Shown here one piece after another: positions 52,201-61,015 of a DNA stretch of 64,000 bases. The notes beneath the pieces were generated by a model. That model did no database searches. It saw only the letters and a list, made by a program, of their open reading frames with translations, and was not told where the DNA came from. This DNA is from B1 sp964355075 (GTDB lineage Bacteria; Bacteroidota; Bacteroidia; UKL13-3). The DNA is taken from the NCBI GenBank assembly GCA_964355075.1, contig CAYHCF010000012.1, forward strand, positions 1 through 64,000, in the 5' to 3' direction. The translations under genes and the position numbers were made by a program. Every line of letters starts with the position of its first letter. The stretch's first letter is position 1.

Positions 52201-52605
52201 AATGGCGTATTTGAACTTGAAATTGAGGGAGAAAGACTGGAAATTTTGCACACCGATGTAGAAATATTATCCGCTGAAATTTCGGGTTATAAAGTGGCCA
52301 ACGAAGGTAAAATTACGGTGGCATTGGATGTCAATCTTACTGATTCTCTGAGAGAAGAAGGAATTGCCAGAGAACTAATCAGTAAATTACAAAACCTAAG
52401 AAAAGAGATGAATTTTGACGTAAGCGACAAAATAATGGTTAAAATTGCATCAAACGATTATATAAAAAATTCTATAAATCACTACAAAACATATATTTGC
52501 AGCGAAATTTTGGCAACCTCAATAACTGTAGAACCAGAAATTGCTCAGGCTAAGGATATTATGGTTGACGAAGTTAAATTGTATATTGAAATAGTAAAAT
52601 CATAA
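49240..52605 (+). CDS. ileS: Isoleucyl-tRNA synthetase
   Basis: 1121-aa class I synthetase. 'PSANGLPGIHHVMAR' is the HIGH-type motif, 'WTTTPWTLPSNTALAV' the editing domain, 'WFDSGAMPYAQWHWPF' and 'KNGNKMSKRVGN' (KMSKS) complete the active site. The size and C-terminal anticodon-binding region ('KVRQPLQKI', DUF5915) fit the long bacterial/eukaryote-like type of Bacteroidota, which lacks a zinc finger tail. First gene of the ileS-dksA-lspA unit; the next gene begins 9 bases later. Confidence 0.95.
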   Translation: MTKYTEYKKLDFPAFEEEILKFWSENKIFEQSVSSREGAPAFVFYEGPPSANGLPGIHHVMARAVKDVFCRYHTLKGFQVKRKGGWDTHGLPIELQVEKTLGITKEDIGKKISVAEYNDACRKDVMKYTDIWDKLTNRMGYWVDLSDPYITYENNYIESLWNLLKMLYDKGYLYKGYTIQPYSPAAGTGLSSHELNQPGTYKDVKDNTVVAQFKVIGLPSVFEKNDIKIEGELFFIAWTTTPWTLPSNTALAVGEKISYAVVNTFNQYTHLPITVVLAKELLDKYFPLENAQLSMEDYKKDGKKIPFKVLGELKGKDLAGICYEQLLPYVKPTDGDAFKVVLGDFVTTEDGTGIVHIAPSFGADDFRVAKLNGLGSLTLVDKRGRFVEEIKDEIFPLGGKLVKEAYLTEEEKAAELGIQQIRLAGIIPKLEKYLSVDELIALKLKIENKAFKIEKYEHTYPHCWRTDKPILYYPLESWFIKTTAVKERLVELNKTINWKPEHTGTGRFGNWLDNLVDWNLSRSRFWGTPLPIWRTEDGSEEKCIGSIEELKLEIKKSVEAGFLATNFEIDDLHKPYVDQVILVSSKGEKMLREADLIDVWFDSGAMPYAQWHWPFENEEVFRKNFPADFIAEGVDQTRGWFFTLHALSVLLFDSISYKNVIANGLVLDKNGNKMSKRVGNVVDPFKTIDQYGADSTRWYMLTNSDPWDNLKFDLEGVAESQRKFFGTLYNIYSFFALYANIDGFSYKEEEIPLEKRPEIDRWILSLLNTLVLKVGKQMDAYDPTPANRAIQDFVGENLSNWYVRLCRRRFWKGEYSTDKISAFQTLYTCLNTISKLISPVAPFYADRLFRDLNTVTGKESSISVHLSNFPLVNYSWINPELEEQMEYAQKISSLVLSLRKKENIKVRQPLQKILIPLIDKRIKDEIIHVKDLILAEVNVKELAFIDAIDKTIKPNYKTLGKKVGSKMKEVAAKILEFTQDQIIQLEQNGVFELEIEGERLEILHTDVEILSAEISGYKVANEGKITVALDVNLTDSLREEGIARELISKLQNLRKEMNFDVSDKIMVKIASNDYIKNSINHYKTYICSEILATSITVEPEIAQAKDIMVDEVKLYIEIVKS

Positions 52606-52614
52606 ACTACTATA

Positions 52615-54132
52615 ATGGCGAAGAAAATCAAAAAAACTGTTGCAAAAAAACCATTGAAAAAGGTTAGTGCAAAAAAAGTTGTTGCTAAAACACCTTTGAA
52701 AAAGGTTAGTGCAAAAAAAGTTGTTGCTAAAGCCCCTTTGAAAAAGGTTAGTGCAAAAAAAGTTGTTGCTAAAACCCCTCTGAAAAAGGTTAGTGCAAAA
52801 AAAGTTGTTGCTAAAACACCTTTGAAAAAAGTAAGTGCAAAAAAAGTTGTTGCTAAAACCCCTTTGAAAAAGGTAAGTGCAAAAAAAGTTATTACTAAAA
52901 CACCTTTGAAAAAAGTGCCTGCCAAAAAAATTGCTTCTAAAAAGGTTGTTACTAAAACTCCTCTGAAGAAAGTGCCTGCCAAAAAGGTGATTGCCAAAAT
53001 TCCTTTGAAAAAAGTGCTTTCCAAAAAAAGGCCTGTCAAAACTCCTTTGAATAAAAAACTTTCGAAAAAGGTGATATCCAAAACCACCTTGAAAAAAGTA
53101 GTTGCCAAAAAAGTAGTTGCCAAAACTCCTCTGAAGAAACTTCCTCTGAAAAAAACTGTAATTGCAAAAACTTTGGTAAAGGTTACACCAGCTAAAAATG
53201 CAAGGTCTCTTCCAAAGAAAACTTTGAAAACGCTTGTAAAAAATGTCGCTTCTAAAAAGCTTTTAAAGGCTAAACCCCAAAAGAAAATTACAAAGGTTAT
53301 TTTAAATAAAGCCACAAAAAAGACCGCTCCAAAAAAAGTAAATCAGGTTGTTGCAAAAAAAGTGTTGCCTAAAAAAACAATCAAAGCAGGCACTAAAAAA
53401 GTGATTGAAAATCTGACCCTTAATAAGGTTACTAAACTTACTCCAAAAAAATCTATTAAAAGGTATATGCCGGTTTTTAGCAAGAAACTAGCTAAACCAA
53501 TAACAAAAAACCCGCCTGTCAAAACAACACTGAAACCTGTAATTGGAAAAACACAATCTAAAATAGTTTCTCATAAAGGTGCTAAAGTGAAACTGAAGAC
53601 CTATGGAAAACCGGGTCAAAAAGTTGAAGTCCTGATTAAGAAACCTGTAATCATTGAACCCGTAAAAGTGATTGATACGCCAAAACCCTTATTCTCGGTC
53701 GTTAACAAACAAGCTATTTTTGAAGAGAAAAAAATTGAAATCCAATCAGATACCGCAGATTCATTGCGATATAGTGATAGCGACCTGAAGGAGTTTAAAG
53801 AAATTATTATTAAAAAGATTTCACTGGCCAAAGAGGAGTTAAACAATTTGCTAGCCCAGTTACAGAATCCCGGTATTAATGGGGGCGCCGATACGGATAA
53901 TGCTTATAATAAATTAGATGATGGTGCCTCAACTTCCGAAAAAGAATACTTGAGTCAATTAGCCTCCCGTCAACGTAAGTTTATTGAAAACCTTGAAAAT
54001 GCCCTGATTCGGATTGAGAACAAAACTTATGGAATTTGTAAAGTTACCGGCAAACTAATTTCGAAAGAACGATTACGTGCTGTACCTCATACTACTTTGA
54101 GTATGGAAGCTAAATTGCAGCAATACAAATAA
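52615..54132 (+). CDS. DksA/TraR-like protein with long Lys-rich repeat N-terminus
   Basis: 505-aa protein. The C-terminal about 115 residues are the Bacteroidota TraR/DksA-type domain ('FKEIIIKKISLAKEELNNLLAQL', 'NKTYGICKVTGKLISKERLRAVPH') with one Cys only, as is usual for this group. The first about 390 residues are a Lys/Val/Ala/Pro-rich extension resembling histone H1-like tails. Residues 14-97 are six near-perfect 14-aa repeats 'LKKVSAKKVVAKTP' (42-bp units, 52654-52905), which degrade to about residue 175. The extension probably binds nucleic acid. Normal relatives are about 125 aa. It lies between ileS and lspA. Confidence 0.85.
   Translation: MAKKIKKTVAKKPLKKVSAKKVVAKTPLKKVSAKKVVAKAPLKKVSAKKVVAKTPLKKVSAKKVVAKTPLKKVSAKKVVAKTPLKKVSAKKVITKTPLKKVPAKKIASKKVVTKTPLKKVPAKKVIAKIPLKKVLSKKRPVKTPLNKKLSKKVISKTTLKKVVAKKVVAKTPLKKLPLKKTVIAKTLVKVTPAKNARSLPKKTLKTLVKNVASKKLLKAKPQKKITKVILNKATKKTAPKKVNQVVAKKVLPKKTIKAGTKKVIENLTLNKVTKLTPKKSIKRYMPVFSKKLAKPITKNPPVKTTLKPVIGKTQSKIVSHKGAKVKLKTYGKPGQKVEVLIKKPVIIEPVKVIDTPKPLFSVVNKQAIFEEKKIEIQSDTADSLRYSDSDLKEFKEIIIKKISLAKEELNNLLAQLQNPGINGGADTDNAYNKLDDGASTSEKEYLSQLASRQRKFIENLENALIRIENKTYGICKVTGKLISKERLRAVPHTTLSMEAKLQQYK
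52654..52905 (+). repeat. 42-bp coding tandem repeat
   Basis: Six consecutive units beginning TTGAAAAAGGTTAGTGCAAA (or a close variant) within the DksA-like gene. The high nucleotide identity indicates recent expansion; the units are in frame (14 codons). Confidence 0.9.
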
Positions 54133-54222
54133 GAAAAAACCGGGTATAATTTGCAGAGAACCGGAAGTAATCTGCTAATATGCAATGTCACTTACCTAAT
54201 GCCGTGGCACAAATAATTTCAT

Positions 54223-54843
54223 ATGAAAATAAAAAGCTTTGCTATTCCTTTTCTAATCCTTGTGCTGGTTTTATTTTTCGACCAATACTTTAAGTTCTAT
54301 ATCAAACAACACTTTTTTCTGGGAGAGGAAGTATCCGTTATAGGCAATTGGTTCAGGTTGCATTTTACTGAAAATTATGGAATGGCTTTTGGACTTGAAT
54401 TTGGCGGGAAAACAGGTAAAATTATTCTGACCTTATTTCGGATCCTTTTCGTAGTCGCCATCGCCTACTATATTAAAACCCTGATTGATAATAACACAAA
54501 ACCCATATACGTCTATTCCTGGGTGTTGATTGTTGCCGGAGCCGTTGGTAACATAATTGACAGCGTTTTTTACGGTGTGTATTTCGGTTACGATGCCTGG
54601 TTTCATGGAAGGGTGGTTGACATGCTTTATTTTCCACTTATTCGCACTACTATTCCAGAGAACTTTCCATTCTGGGCAGGAGAAGACTTTGAGTTTTTCA
54701 GACCTGTTTTCAATATCGCCGATGCCGCCATCAGTATTGGGTTTGTGTTGATTCTTATTTTCCAGAAATCTTCAACTGCCTTAATTGAGAAAACAGAAGC
54801 AAACAATACGGCTTCCATGGTTGAGCATGAACCAAAAGGATAA
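54223..54843 (+). CDS. lspA: Lipoprotein signal peptidase LspA
   Basis: 206-aa aspartyl membrane peptidase with four TM helices. The catalytic aspartates lie in 'VGNIIDSVFYG' and 'FNIADAAISIGF', with 'NYGMAFGLEFGGKTGK' upstream. It cleaves prolipoprotein signal peptides in the inner membrane. Bacteroidota LspA has the extended loop between helices seen here ('GYDAWFHGRVVDMLYFPLI'). It is third in the ileS-dksA-lspA unit. The MITE-like element copy 2 begins 18 bases past its stop. Confidence 0.92.
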   Translation: MKIKSFAIPFLILVLVLFFDQYFKFYIKQHFFLGEEVSVIGNWFRLHFTENYGMAFGLEFGGKTGKIILTLFRILFVVAIAYYIKTLIDNNTKPIYVYSWVLIVAGAVGNIIDSVFYGVYFGYDAWFHGRVVDMLYFPLIRTTIPENFPFWAGEDFEFFRPVFNIADAAISIGFVLILIFQKSSTALIEKTEANNTASMVEHEPKG

Positions 54844-54860
54844 AGAGATTTTTGCTTTAA

Positions 54861-55011
54861 TAATAGTCTGTCCATTTAGTTGAGAGTCTGAGCTAGAATG
54901 TTCTCTGTCAAGGCATGCGAAGTTCGTAAAAAGCGCAGTTTACTTGTGTAAATGAGCATTTTTACGAATGAGCATAACGCAGCCAGAGGACATTATAGAC
55001 AGACTCTAATT
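54861..55011 (-). mobile_element. MITE-like element, copy 2
   Basis: 151 bp, read on the minus strand as AATTAGAGTCTGTCTATAAT to GGACAGACTATTA. The central hairpin is TTCGTAAAAA against TTTTTACGAA, with an inner TTTAC-acaa-GTAAA. It is the inverted counterpart of 22771-22923. The stop TAG of serS lies within its first bases (AATTAG), as the actF stop does in copy 1. Confidence 0.75.
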
Positions 55012-56277
55012 GATTAAATCAAACCCGCAATAAGGAACTAAAGCCTTAGGAATTCTGATTCCCTCAGGTGTTTGATTGTTCTCCAATAATGTAGCCAAAA
55101 TTCTCGGCAATGCCAGTGCGCTGCCATTCAAAGTATGAACCAATTGATTTTTCCCATCCTTATTTTTGAATCTGCATTTTAAGCGATTTGCCTGAAAGCT
55201 TTCGAAATTTGAAGTTGAACTCACCTCCAACCATCGTCCCTGAGCAGCACTGTATGTTTCAAAATCGTAAGTTAATGCCGAAGAAAAACTCATGTCGCCA
55301 CCACACAAACGTAAAATACGATAAGGTAATTCCAATTTTTCTAATATTCCCTGTACATGCTTTACCATTTCCTCCAGGATCTCATATGATTTTTCAGGAT
55401 GGGCAATCTGAACGATCTCCACTTTATCAAACTGATGAAGTCGGTTCAAGCCACGTACATGAGCTCCCCAAGCTCCGGCTTCTCTCCTGAAACAAGCAGT
55501 ATACCCTGTGTTTTTGATAGGTAATTCTTCTTCCTTTAAAATTACATCCCGGTACAAATTGGTGATGGGTACCTCAGCTGTTGGAATCAGGTATAAATCA
55601 TCGACTGTAACGTGATACATCTGACCTTCTTTATCAGGTAATTGGCCGGTTCCAAAACCTGACTCGGCATTTACCAATAAGGGAGGCATTATTTCATGAT
55701 ACCCGGCTTGAATAGCCTGATCCAAAAAGAAATTTATTAAGGCTCGCTGTATTCTGGCACCTTTACCTTTATAAACCGGAAATCCAGCCCCCGTAATTTT
55801 TGCTCCCAGTTCAAAATCGATTAAATCGTATTTTTTGATCAGATCCCAATGGGGCACAGAACCCTCAGGCAGATCAGGAATTTCTCCCCACTGCAAAATG
55901 TTCTCGTTTTCTTCCGGCGTTTGTCCGAATGGAACTGAATGATGCGGAAGATTTGGGATACTTATCAATACCTCAAATAATTTTTGCTCTAATAATTTGC
56001 TTTCCTCTTCCAGTACCTTCACACTTTCCTTCAGGATGAGCGTATTTTCCTTTATTGCTTCGGCACCCAATTTGTCACCGGTTTTCATTAACTCACCTAC
56101 CTTTTTTGCAAGTGAATTTGCCTCCGCCTGTTTACGTTCCATTTCAGCTTTAGCTTTTCTGGAAGCCTCATCCAAATGCATAACCTCATCAATGGCGGCA
56201 ACATATTTCGGATGCTTTTTGGCAATTCTTGTTTTTACATCTTCCGTATTTTCGCGGATGTATGGTAATGCTAACAT
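55006..56277 (-). CDS. serS: Seryl-tRNA synthetase
   Basis: 423-aa class II synthetase. The N-terminal coiled-coil arm spans about residues 30-105 ('SLAKKVGELMKTGDKLGAEA'). The catalytic domain has motif 2 'NTGYTACFRREAGAWGAHVRGL' and motif 3 'NGSALALPRILATLLENNQ'. It charges tRNA-Ser and tRNA-Sec. The ending 'FDLIN' is followed by TAG inside the MITE-like element, so the last codons could have been changed by the insertion. Confidence 0.95.
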   Translation of the reverse strand: MLALPYIRENTEDVKTRIAKKHPKYVAAIDEVMHLDEASRKAKAEMERKQAEANSLAKKVGELMKTGDKLGAEAIKENTLILKESVKVLEEESKLLEQKLFEVLISIPNLPHHSVPFGQTPEENENILQWGEIPDLPEGSVPHWDLIKKYDLIDFELGAKITGAGFPVYKGKGARIQRALINFFLDQAIQAGYHEIMPPLLVNAESGFGTGQLPDKEGQMYHVTVDDLYLIPTAEVPITNLYRDVILKEEELPIKNTGYTACFRREAGAWGAHVRGLNRLHQFDKVEIVQIAHPEKSYEILEEMVKHVQGILEKLELPYRILRLCGGDMSFSSALTYDFETYSAAQGRWLEVSSTSNFESFQANRLKCRFKNKDGKNQLVHTLNGSALALPRILATLLENNQTPEGIRIPKALVPYCGFDLIN

Positions 56278-56339
56278 ATTTTATTCCTTTCTTAGACCTA
56301 TAACTTCAGATACAGTTTATTTCAGGAACCGGGTTTCGA

Positions 56340-56777
56340 TTAGCTTTCAATAACCAGAACCTTTTCCATTTTATCTCCTTCACGAATGCCGTCAATCACA
56401 TCTAAACCCTCAACAACCTTTCCAAAGCAGGTATGATTCATGTCTAAATGGGCTGTATTTGCACGGCTATGGCAGATAAAAAATTGAGAACCACCGGTAT
56501 TTCTTCCGGCATGAGCCATGGATAAAACACCTCTATCATGGAATTGGTTTCCACCGCCTAATTCGCAATCAATTTTATAACCCGGTCCACCTGCACCTGT
56601 ACCTGTGGGATCACCACCCTGAACTACAAAATTTGGAATTACCCGATGAAAAATTACGCCATCATAATATCCGCTTTTGGCTAATTTCACAAAATTGGCA
56701 ACGGTTTTGGGTGCGTCGACATCATAAAATTCAATTTTCATCACACCTTTTGCTGTGTGGATCTCTGCTTTTGTCAT
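56340..56777 (-). CDS. Cyclophilin-type peptidyl-prolyl isomerase
   Basis: 145-aa cyclophilin. 'GVIFHRVIPNFVVQGGDPTGTG', 'LSMAHAGRNTGGSQFFICH' and 'HLDMNHTCFGKVVEG' contain the active-site Arg, Gln and Phe residues. No signal peptide, so it is cytoplasmic. TATCTTCG on its strand (complement of 56812-56819) may be a -7 box. 62 bases separate it from serS. Confidence 0.92.
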   Translation of the reverse strand: MTKAEIHTAKGVMKIEFYDVDAPKTVANFVKLAKSGYYDGVIFHRVIPNFVVQGGDPTGTGAGGPGYKIDCELGGGNQFHDRGVLSMAHAGRNTGGSQFFICHSRANTAHLDMNHTCFGKVVEGLDVIDGIREGDKMEKVLVIES

Positions 56778-56936
56778 ACTTTTTCTATTGTTTCTTTTAA
56801 TTTAAGGGCTGCGAAGATAAAAAAACCAGCGAAATAAACAGAATAGTGAATTTCATTTTTCCAAATTCGCTGGTTATATCCTGCCGCTATGCCCAAAACC
56901 TTCCATTCATTCCGTATTTTCTTTTATCTTGCAAGT

Positions 56937-58277
56937 GTGGAACAAGCAATACCAAATTCACCTGATTCAATCGACGATTTTAACAATAATTTCAAGCGTG
57001 CATTTGAGGCGATCGAATATACCAATGAATGCCTTTTTATTACCGGAAAGGCCGGAACCGGGAAATCAACTTTGTTGAGGCATTTTGTAAAAAACACAAA
57101 AAAACAAGTGGTCGTTTTGGCTCCAACGGGTATTGCTGCCATAAATGTTGGAGGTGCTACCCTCCATTCATTTTTCTATTTTCCTTTTCGTCCGCTTGTA
57201 GCACAAGATGATGAGATAAAAAAGTTCGCAAAATCAAGTGATAAGTTTAAAATAATGCATAAGCTTGATACGCTTATCATTGATGAAGCCTCTATGCTGC
57301 GTGCCGATTTAATTGACGCCATTGACTACTCTTTACGAATAAACGGTGGCGATATGAAAAAGCCATTTGGGGGAAAACAAGTAGTTTTTTTTGGCGACCT
57401 TTTCCAATTAGAACCTGTGGTTCAAAACAGTGAAATTGAACGGTATTTATTTACTGAGTATTACCGAAGTCATTATTTTTTCGATGCCAAAGTATTCAAT
57501 GAGGTGCATTTGCTTTGCATAGAACTAAGAAAAGTTTACCGGCAAACCGACCCCGATTTCATTAAATTATTAGACAGTATCCGGCTCAAAAATGCCGATG
57601 AATATGATTTGAGCAAATTAAATGTCAGGGTACAAAAAAACTTTGAACCACCCAATAACGAATTTTATGTTAACCTTTGTACCCGAAATTTTACTGCTGC
57701 CGGTATTAATGAATTTGAGCTTCGAAAGTTGAAAGGAGCTGAATATATTTATAAAGGAATCATAGAAAATGAATTTAATATCAAGCAATTACCAACCGAA
57801 TCGGTACTGGTATTAAAAGAAGGTGCCCAAATCATTTTTATAAAAAACAACCCGGAAGGAAAATGGGTAAATGGGACCATTGCCAAAATTAAAAATTTAC
57901 TGCCCGATAAGATAGAAGTATTGCTGGAAAACGGAACTGTTGAAGAAGTTAAAATGGAAACCTGGGAAAATAAATTGTACCGCTGGGATGCGGATAATCG
58001 TAGGGTAAAGAGTGAAACAATTGGAACTTTTAAACAATATCCCATAAAACTTGCCTGGGCCATTACAATTCATAAAAGTCAGGGATTAACTTTTGAAAAA
58101 ATGATCATTGAATTAGGCGGTGGAACCTTTGCACATGGGCAATTATATGTTGCTCTGAGCCGATGCCGGAATCTGGAAGGAATGGTTTTGCGTGAACCCA
58201 TTCAATTAAAAGACATGATTATTGACGATAGAGTTATTGATTACGCCCGAAATTTTGCCGCCCTCGAAGATTGTTAG
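56937..58277 (+). CDS. Pif1/RecD2-like superfamily 1 helicase
   Basis: 446-aa SF1B helicase. Walker A 'FITGKAGTGKSTLLRHF', motif Ia 'LAPTGIAAINVGGATLHSFF', DEAS 'LIIDEASMLRADL', then 'VFFGDLFQLEPVV' and C-terminal 'AWAITIHKSQGLTFEKM' and 'GQLYVALSRCRNLEG'. This matches the Pif1-like branch of Bacteroidota. GTG 56937 ('VEQAIPNSPD') is preferred over ATG 56889, since TATCTTGC just upstream looks like the -7 region. The stop is followed by A and GGTAATCGG repeats. Confidence 0.85.
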   Translation: MEQAIPNSPDSIDDFNNNFKRAFEAIEYTNECLFITGKAGTGKSTLLRHFVKNTKKQVVVLAPTGIAAINVGGATLHSFFYFPFRPLVAQDDEIKKFAKSSDKFKIMHKLDTLIIDEASMLRADLIDAIDYSLRINGGDMKKPFGGKQVVFFGDLFQLEPVVQNSEIERYLFTEYYRSHYFFDAKVFNEVHLLCIELRKVYRQTDPDFIKLLDSIRLKNADEYDLSKLNVRVQKNFEPPNNEFYVNLCTRNFTAAGINEFELRKLKGAEYIYKGIIENEFNIKQLPTESVLVLKEGAQIIFIKNNPEGKWVNGTIAKIKNLLPDKIEVLLENGTVEEVKMETWENKLYRWDADNRRVKSETIGTFKQYPIKLAWAITIHKSQGLTFEKMIIELGGGTFAHGQLYVALSRCRNLEGMVLREPIQLKDMIIDDRVIDYARNFAALEDC

Positions 58278-58313
58278 GGGAGAGTAGGTAATCGGTATTC
58301 GGTAATAGGTCCC

Positions 58314-58363
58314 TTCAGCAAGCTCAGGATGACAAATTTTGCTGTCATAGTGAGCCTGTCGAA
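58314..58363 (+). repeat. Repeat A hairpin
   Basis: 21-base arms (58314-58334 and 58343-58363) around AATTTTGC; almost the same as at 3739-3788. It lies between two convergent genes, so could act as a bidirectional terminator. Confidence 0.8.
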
Positions 58364-58395
58364 CTACGGTAATCTGTCAATTTGCAATTGTTTCC

Positions 58396-60948
58396 CTATT
58401 CAATGGCTCTGAAGTTGGCAATATTTAAATCGTTGTTGTATAATGCATATCCCAATCGTTCTTTTAAATCATCAGGATTAAATGGTTTGAATATATAATC
58501 GTTCATACCCGCTTCATATACCTTATGGCGAAATTGCATTTCATTTTCGGCAGTAATGGCTATAATGGGGATCCGGCGTTTGCGTTCATCCGGTAATTTT
58601 CTTATTAATAAGGAGGCTTCAATTCCATTCATTTCTGGCATATGAATATCCATTAAAACTGCATCAAAATTTGAATTCTTTACCCTTTCGTAACCCTCCT
58701 TACCATTTAAAGCAATTTCAGTGATGATACCCCATTTTTGCAAAAACTGACGAAGTACCATAACGTTCATCATATTATCATCAACAATTAATACCCGTTT
58801 TCCTTTAATAGAATCTTCGAAAGATGCCGTTTTAGAACTTTTTCCAAATGATGCATTCCGGCTTACTTCAAAATTAATCGTAAAGTAAAAAGTGGAACCT
58901 TTCCCGGCAATACTTTCCATTTGTAGTTTACTGTTGAGGTTTTCAAGAATCTTTTTACAGATAGATAAGCCAAGACCTGTTCCTCCGTATTTGCGGGTAG
59001 TGTCAGAATCCGCTTGAGTAAAACTATCAAAAATCATACTTTGCTTTGACTTTGAAATTCCTATTCCCGTATCAGAAATAGAAAAATGGACTAAAGCGTG
59101 ATTGATAGTAGCCAACTGCAAACTGATATCAATTTTTACATACCCCGAATCAGTGAATTTTATGGCATTATTTACCAAATTAATCAGGAGTTGGTTTATC
59201 CGTAAAGGGTCACCTTTTAACGAATTGGGAATTTTTTCGTCAAACTGAACCAATAATTCAACTTTTTTTTCTAATGCCTTGATGGAAAACAATTCTTTCA
59301 CATCAAAAATAATACTTCTCAAATTAAAGTCGATGGTTTCGAGTTGCATTTTACCCGATTCCAATTTGCTGAAATCCAGAATATTGTTTACCAACGACAG
59401 TAAATTATCAGAACTTATCTTTAAGATATTCAGGTTTTCATATTGCTCGGGTTGAGGAGAATTTTGGTTCAATAAATTGGCAACACCAATAATCGCATTC
59501 AACGGTGTTCTGATTTCATGGCTTATGGTGGAAATAAACTGAGATTTAACTTTTGCAGCTTCCTCGGCAGCTTCTTTGGCCTGCATAACTTCGATATTCT
59601 TTACCTGCAATATTTTATTCTGTATTTCTATTTTCTTCTGTTTTTCCTGAAGCTGTACATTTGTTCCTTTCACTTTATCTATATAATATAACATAAAGCC
59701 AAAAATGATCAGCACTATGATAAGACTCACCAGGTAGAAGATAAATCTAAAGTTATTTTTTTCAGTAATTAAACTCATTTCTAATCCCTGTTTTTCATGA
59801 ACCAGGTTCAAATAATCACCTTCCATCTGATTCATAGAAACCTGTGATTCAGCTTTCGTCATACTATCATTTAAAAAATCCGACATTTTCAGATAAACAA
59901 GAGATTTTGCAAAATCACCTTTTATCTCATACAGGTTTGAATAGTTTTCATATGCATCTTTTAAAGCAGGCAAGGTTCCCTCTTTTTTTGACTGGCTGAT
60001 TGACTTGTTTAAATAGTACGCCGCCGAATCAAACATTTTTAATTTGGTATATACAATCCCTAAATTATTTAGTGTATTGGATAATCCACCTATTTCATTA
60101 TAAATTCCTTTTAATTCTGCCGATAACAATAAATAATTTTTAGCAATCGAATAATTACCTAAATCTATATTTACCACACCGAGATTATTATAGCTCAATG
60201 CAATATTTTGCAGATTATTTTGACGAACATCAATATCATAAACTTTCTTAAAATACTTAAATGCTAATTGAGGTTTCTGTTCCTCCTGATATACACTAGC
60301 AAGATTGCTTAATGCATTCGAATTTATTGTTTCATCACCTAGCTTTTCTCCTATTTTTAAAGCTCTGTTAAAATATAAAATCGCCTGTGGAACCTGTTTT
60401 TGAAGTTGAAAAACTAATCCAATATTATTATATTCATTCGCCATTCCGGTTAAATCATTCAACCTTTCATAAATAAACAGTGATTTAAAATAACAGGAGA
60501 TGGATTGACGATATTTACCCTGTCGCTCATAATTAATACCCAATAAATTTTGAGTAGAAGCAAGCTCCTTCCACGAATTTTCTTTTTCAAAAATCTCAAT
60601 TGATTCTTTCAGATAATAGGTAGAACTGTCAATTGGCATCCAATCGCTGATCAATATAGCCATTTGTAAACCTGACTTTCCAATGGCCAGATTCTCCTTT
60701 GCCGCTTTAGCCTTTTCGTATGCTTTTGTCGCAAATATTAAGGATAATGGCATATTATTATGATTCCTGTGATAACGGGAAAGCGCAAGGCAAGCCTCAA
60801 TTTTTACCGGCTCACTTTGGTCGCCATTAATTATAGAATATAGGCTGTCAGCCTGCTTTTCATTAGATGCACGGATGCTGAAGAGGGTACTGACAAAAAA
60901 TAATGCCGGTAAATAAATCCTGCTTATTGTTTTTAATAACTTGTTCAA
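58396..60948 (-). CDS. Hybrid sensor histidine kinase with TPR sensor region
   Basis: 850-aa hybrid kinase. A signal peptide is followed by TPR repeats (about residues 30-370; e.g. 'ATQNLLGINYERQGKYRQSI', 'SNALSNLASVYQEEQKPQLA'), one TM helix ('FIFYLVSLIIVLIIFGFML'), a coiled coil, HisKA with the H-box 'STISHEIRTPLNA', HATPase_c ('ADSDTTRKYGGTGLGLSICKK'), and a C-terminal receiver with 'VLIVDDNMMNVMVL', phosphoacceptor in 'DAVLMDIHMPEMNG' and Lys in 'YIFKPFNP'. No DNA-binding output is attached. Divergent from pdxJ. Confidence 0.92.
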   Translation of the reverse strand: MNKLLKTISRIYLPALFFVSTLFSIRASNEKQADSLYSIINGDQSEPVKIEACLALSRYHRNHNNMPLSLIFATKAYEKAKAAKENLAIGKSGLQMAILISDWMPIDSSTYYLKESIEIFEKENSWKELASTQNLLGINYERQGKYRQSISCYFKSLFIYERLNDLTGMANEYNNIGLVFQLQKQVPQAILYFNRALKIGEKLGDETINSNALSNLASVYQEEQKPQLAFKYFKKVYDIDVRQNNLQNIALSYNNLGVVNIDLGNYSIAKNYLLLSAELKGIYNEIGGLSNTLNNLGIVYTKLKMFDSAAYYLNKSISQSKKEGTLPALKDAYENYSNLYEIKGDFAKSLVYLKMSDFLNDSMTKAESQVSMNQMEGDYLNLVHEKQGLEMSLITEKNNFRFIFYLVSLIIVLIIFGFMLYYIDKVKGTNVQLQEKQKKIEIQNKILQVKNIEVMQAKEAAEEAAKVKSQFISTISHEIRTPLNAIIGVANLLNQNSPQPEQYENLNILKISSDNLLSLVNNILDFSKLESGKMQLETIDFNLRSIIFDVKELFSIKALEKKVELLVQFDEKIPNSLKGDPLRINQLLINLVNNAIKFTDSGYVKIDISLQLATINHALVHFSISDTGIGISKSKQSMIFDSFTQADSDTTRKYGGTGLGLSICKKILENLNSKLQMESIAGKGSTFYFTINFEVSRNASFGKSSKTASFEDSIKGKRVLIVDDNMMNVMVLRQFLQKWGIITEIALNGKEGYERVKNSNFDAVLMDIHMPEMNGIEASLLIRKLPDERKRRIPIIAITAENEMQFRHKVYEAGMNDYIFKPFNPDDLKERLGYALYNNDLNIANFRAIE

Positions 60949-61015
60949 ATCTAACTATGGTAAATCTAATATTGGGACTAACTTCGCTACTTTAATTAAC
61001 TTAAGCAAATTTAAT

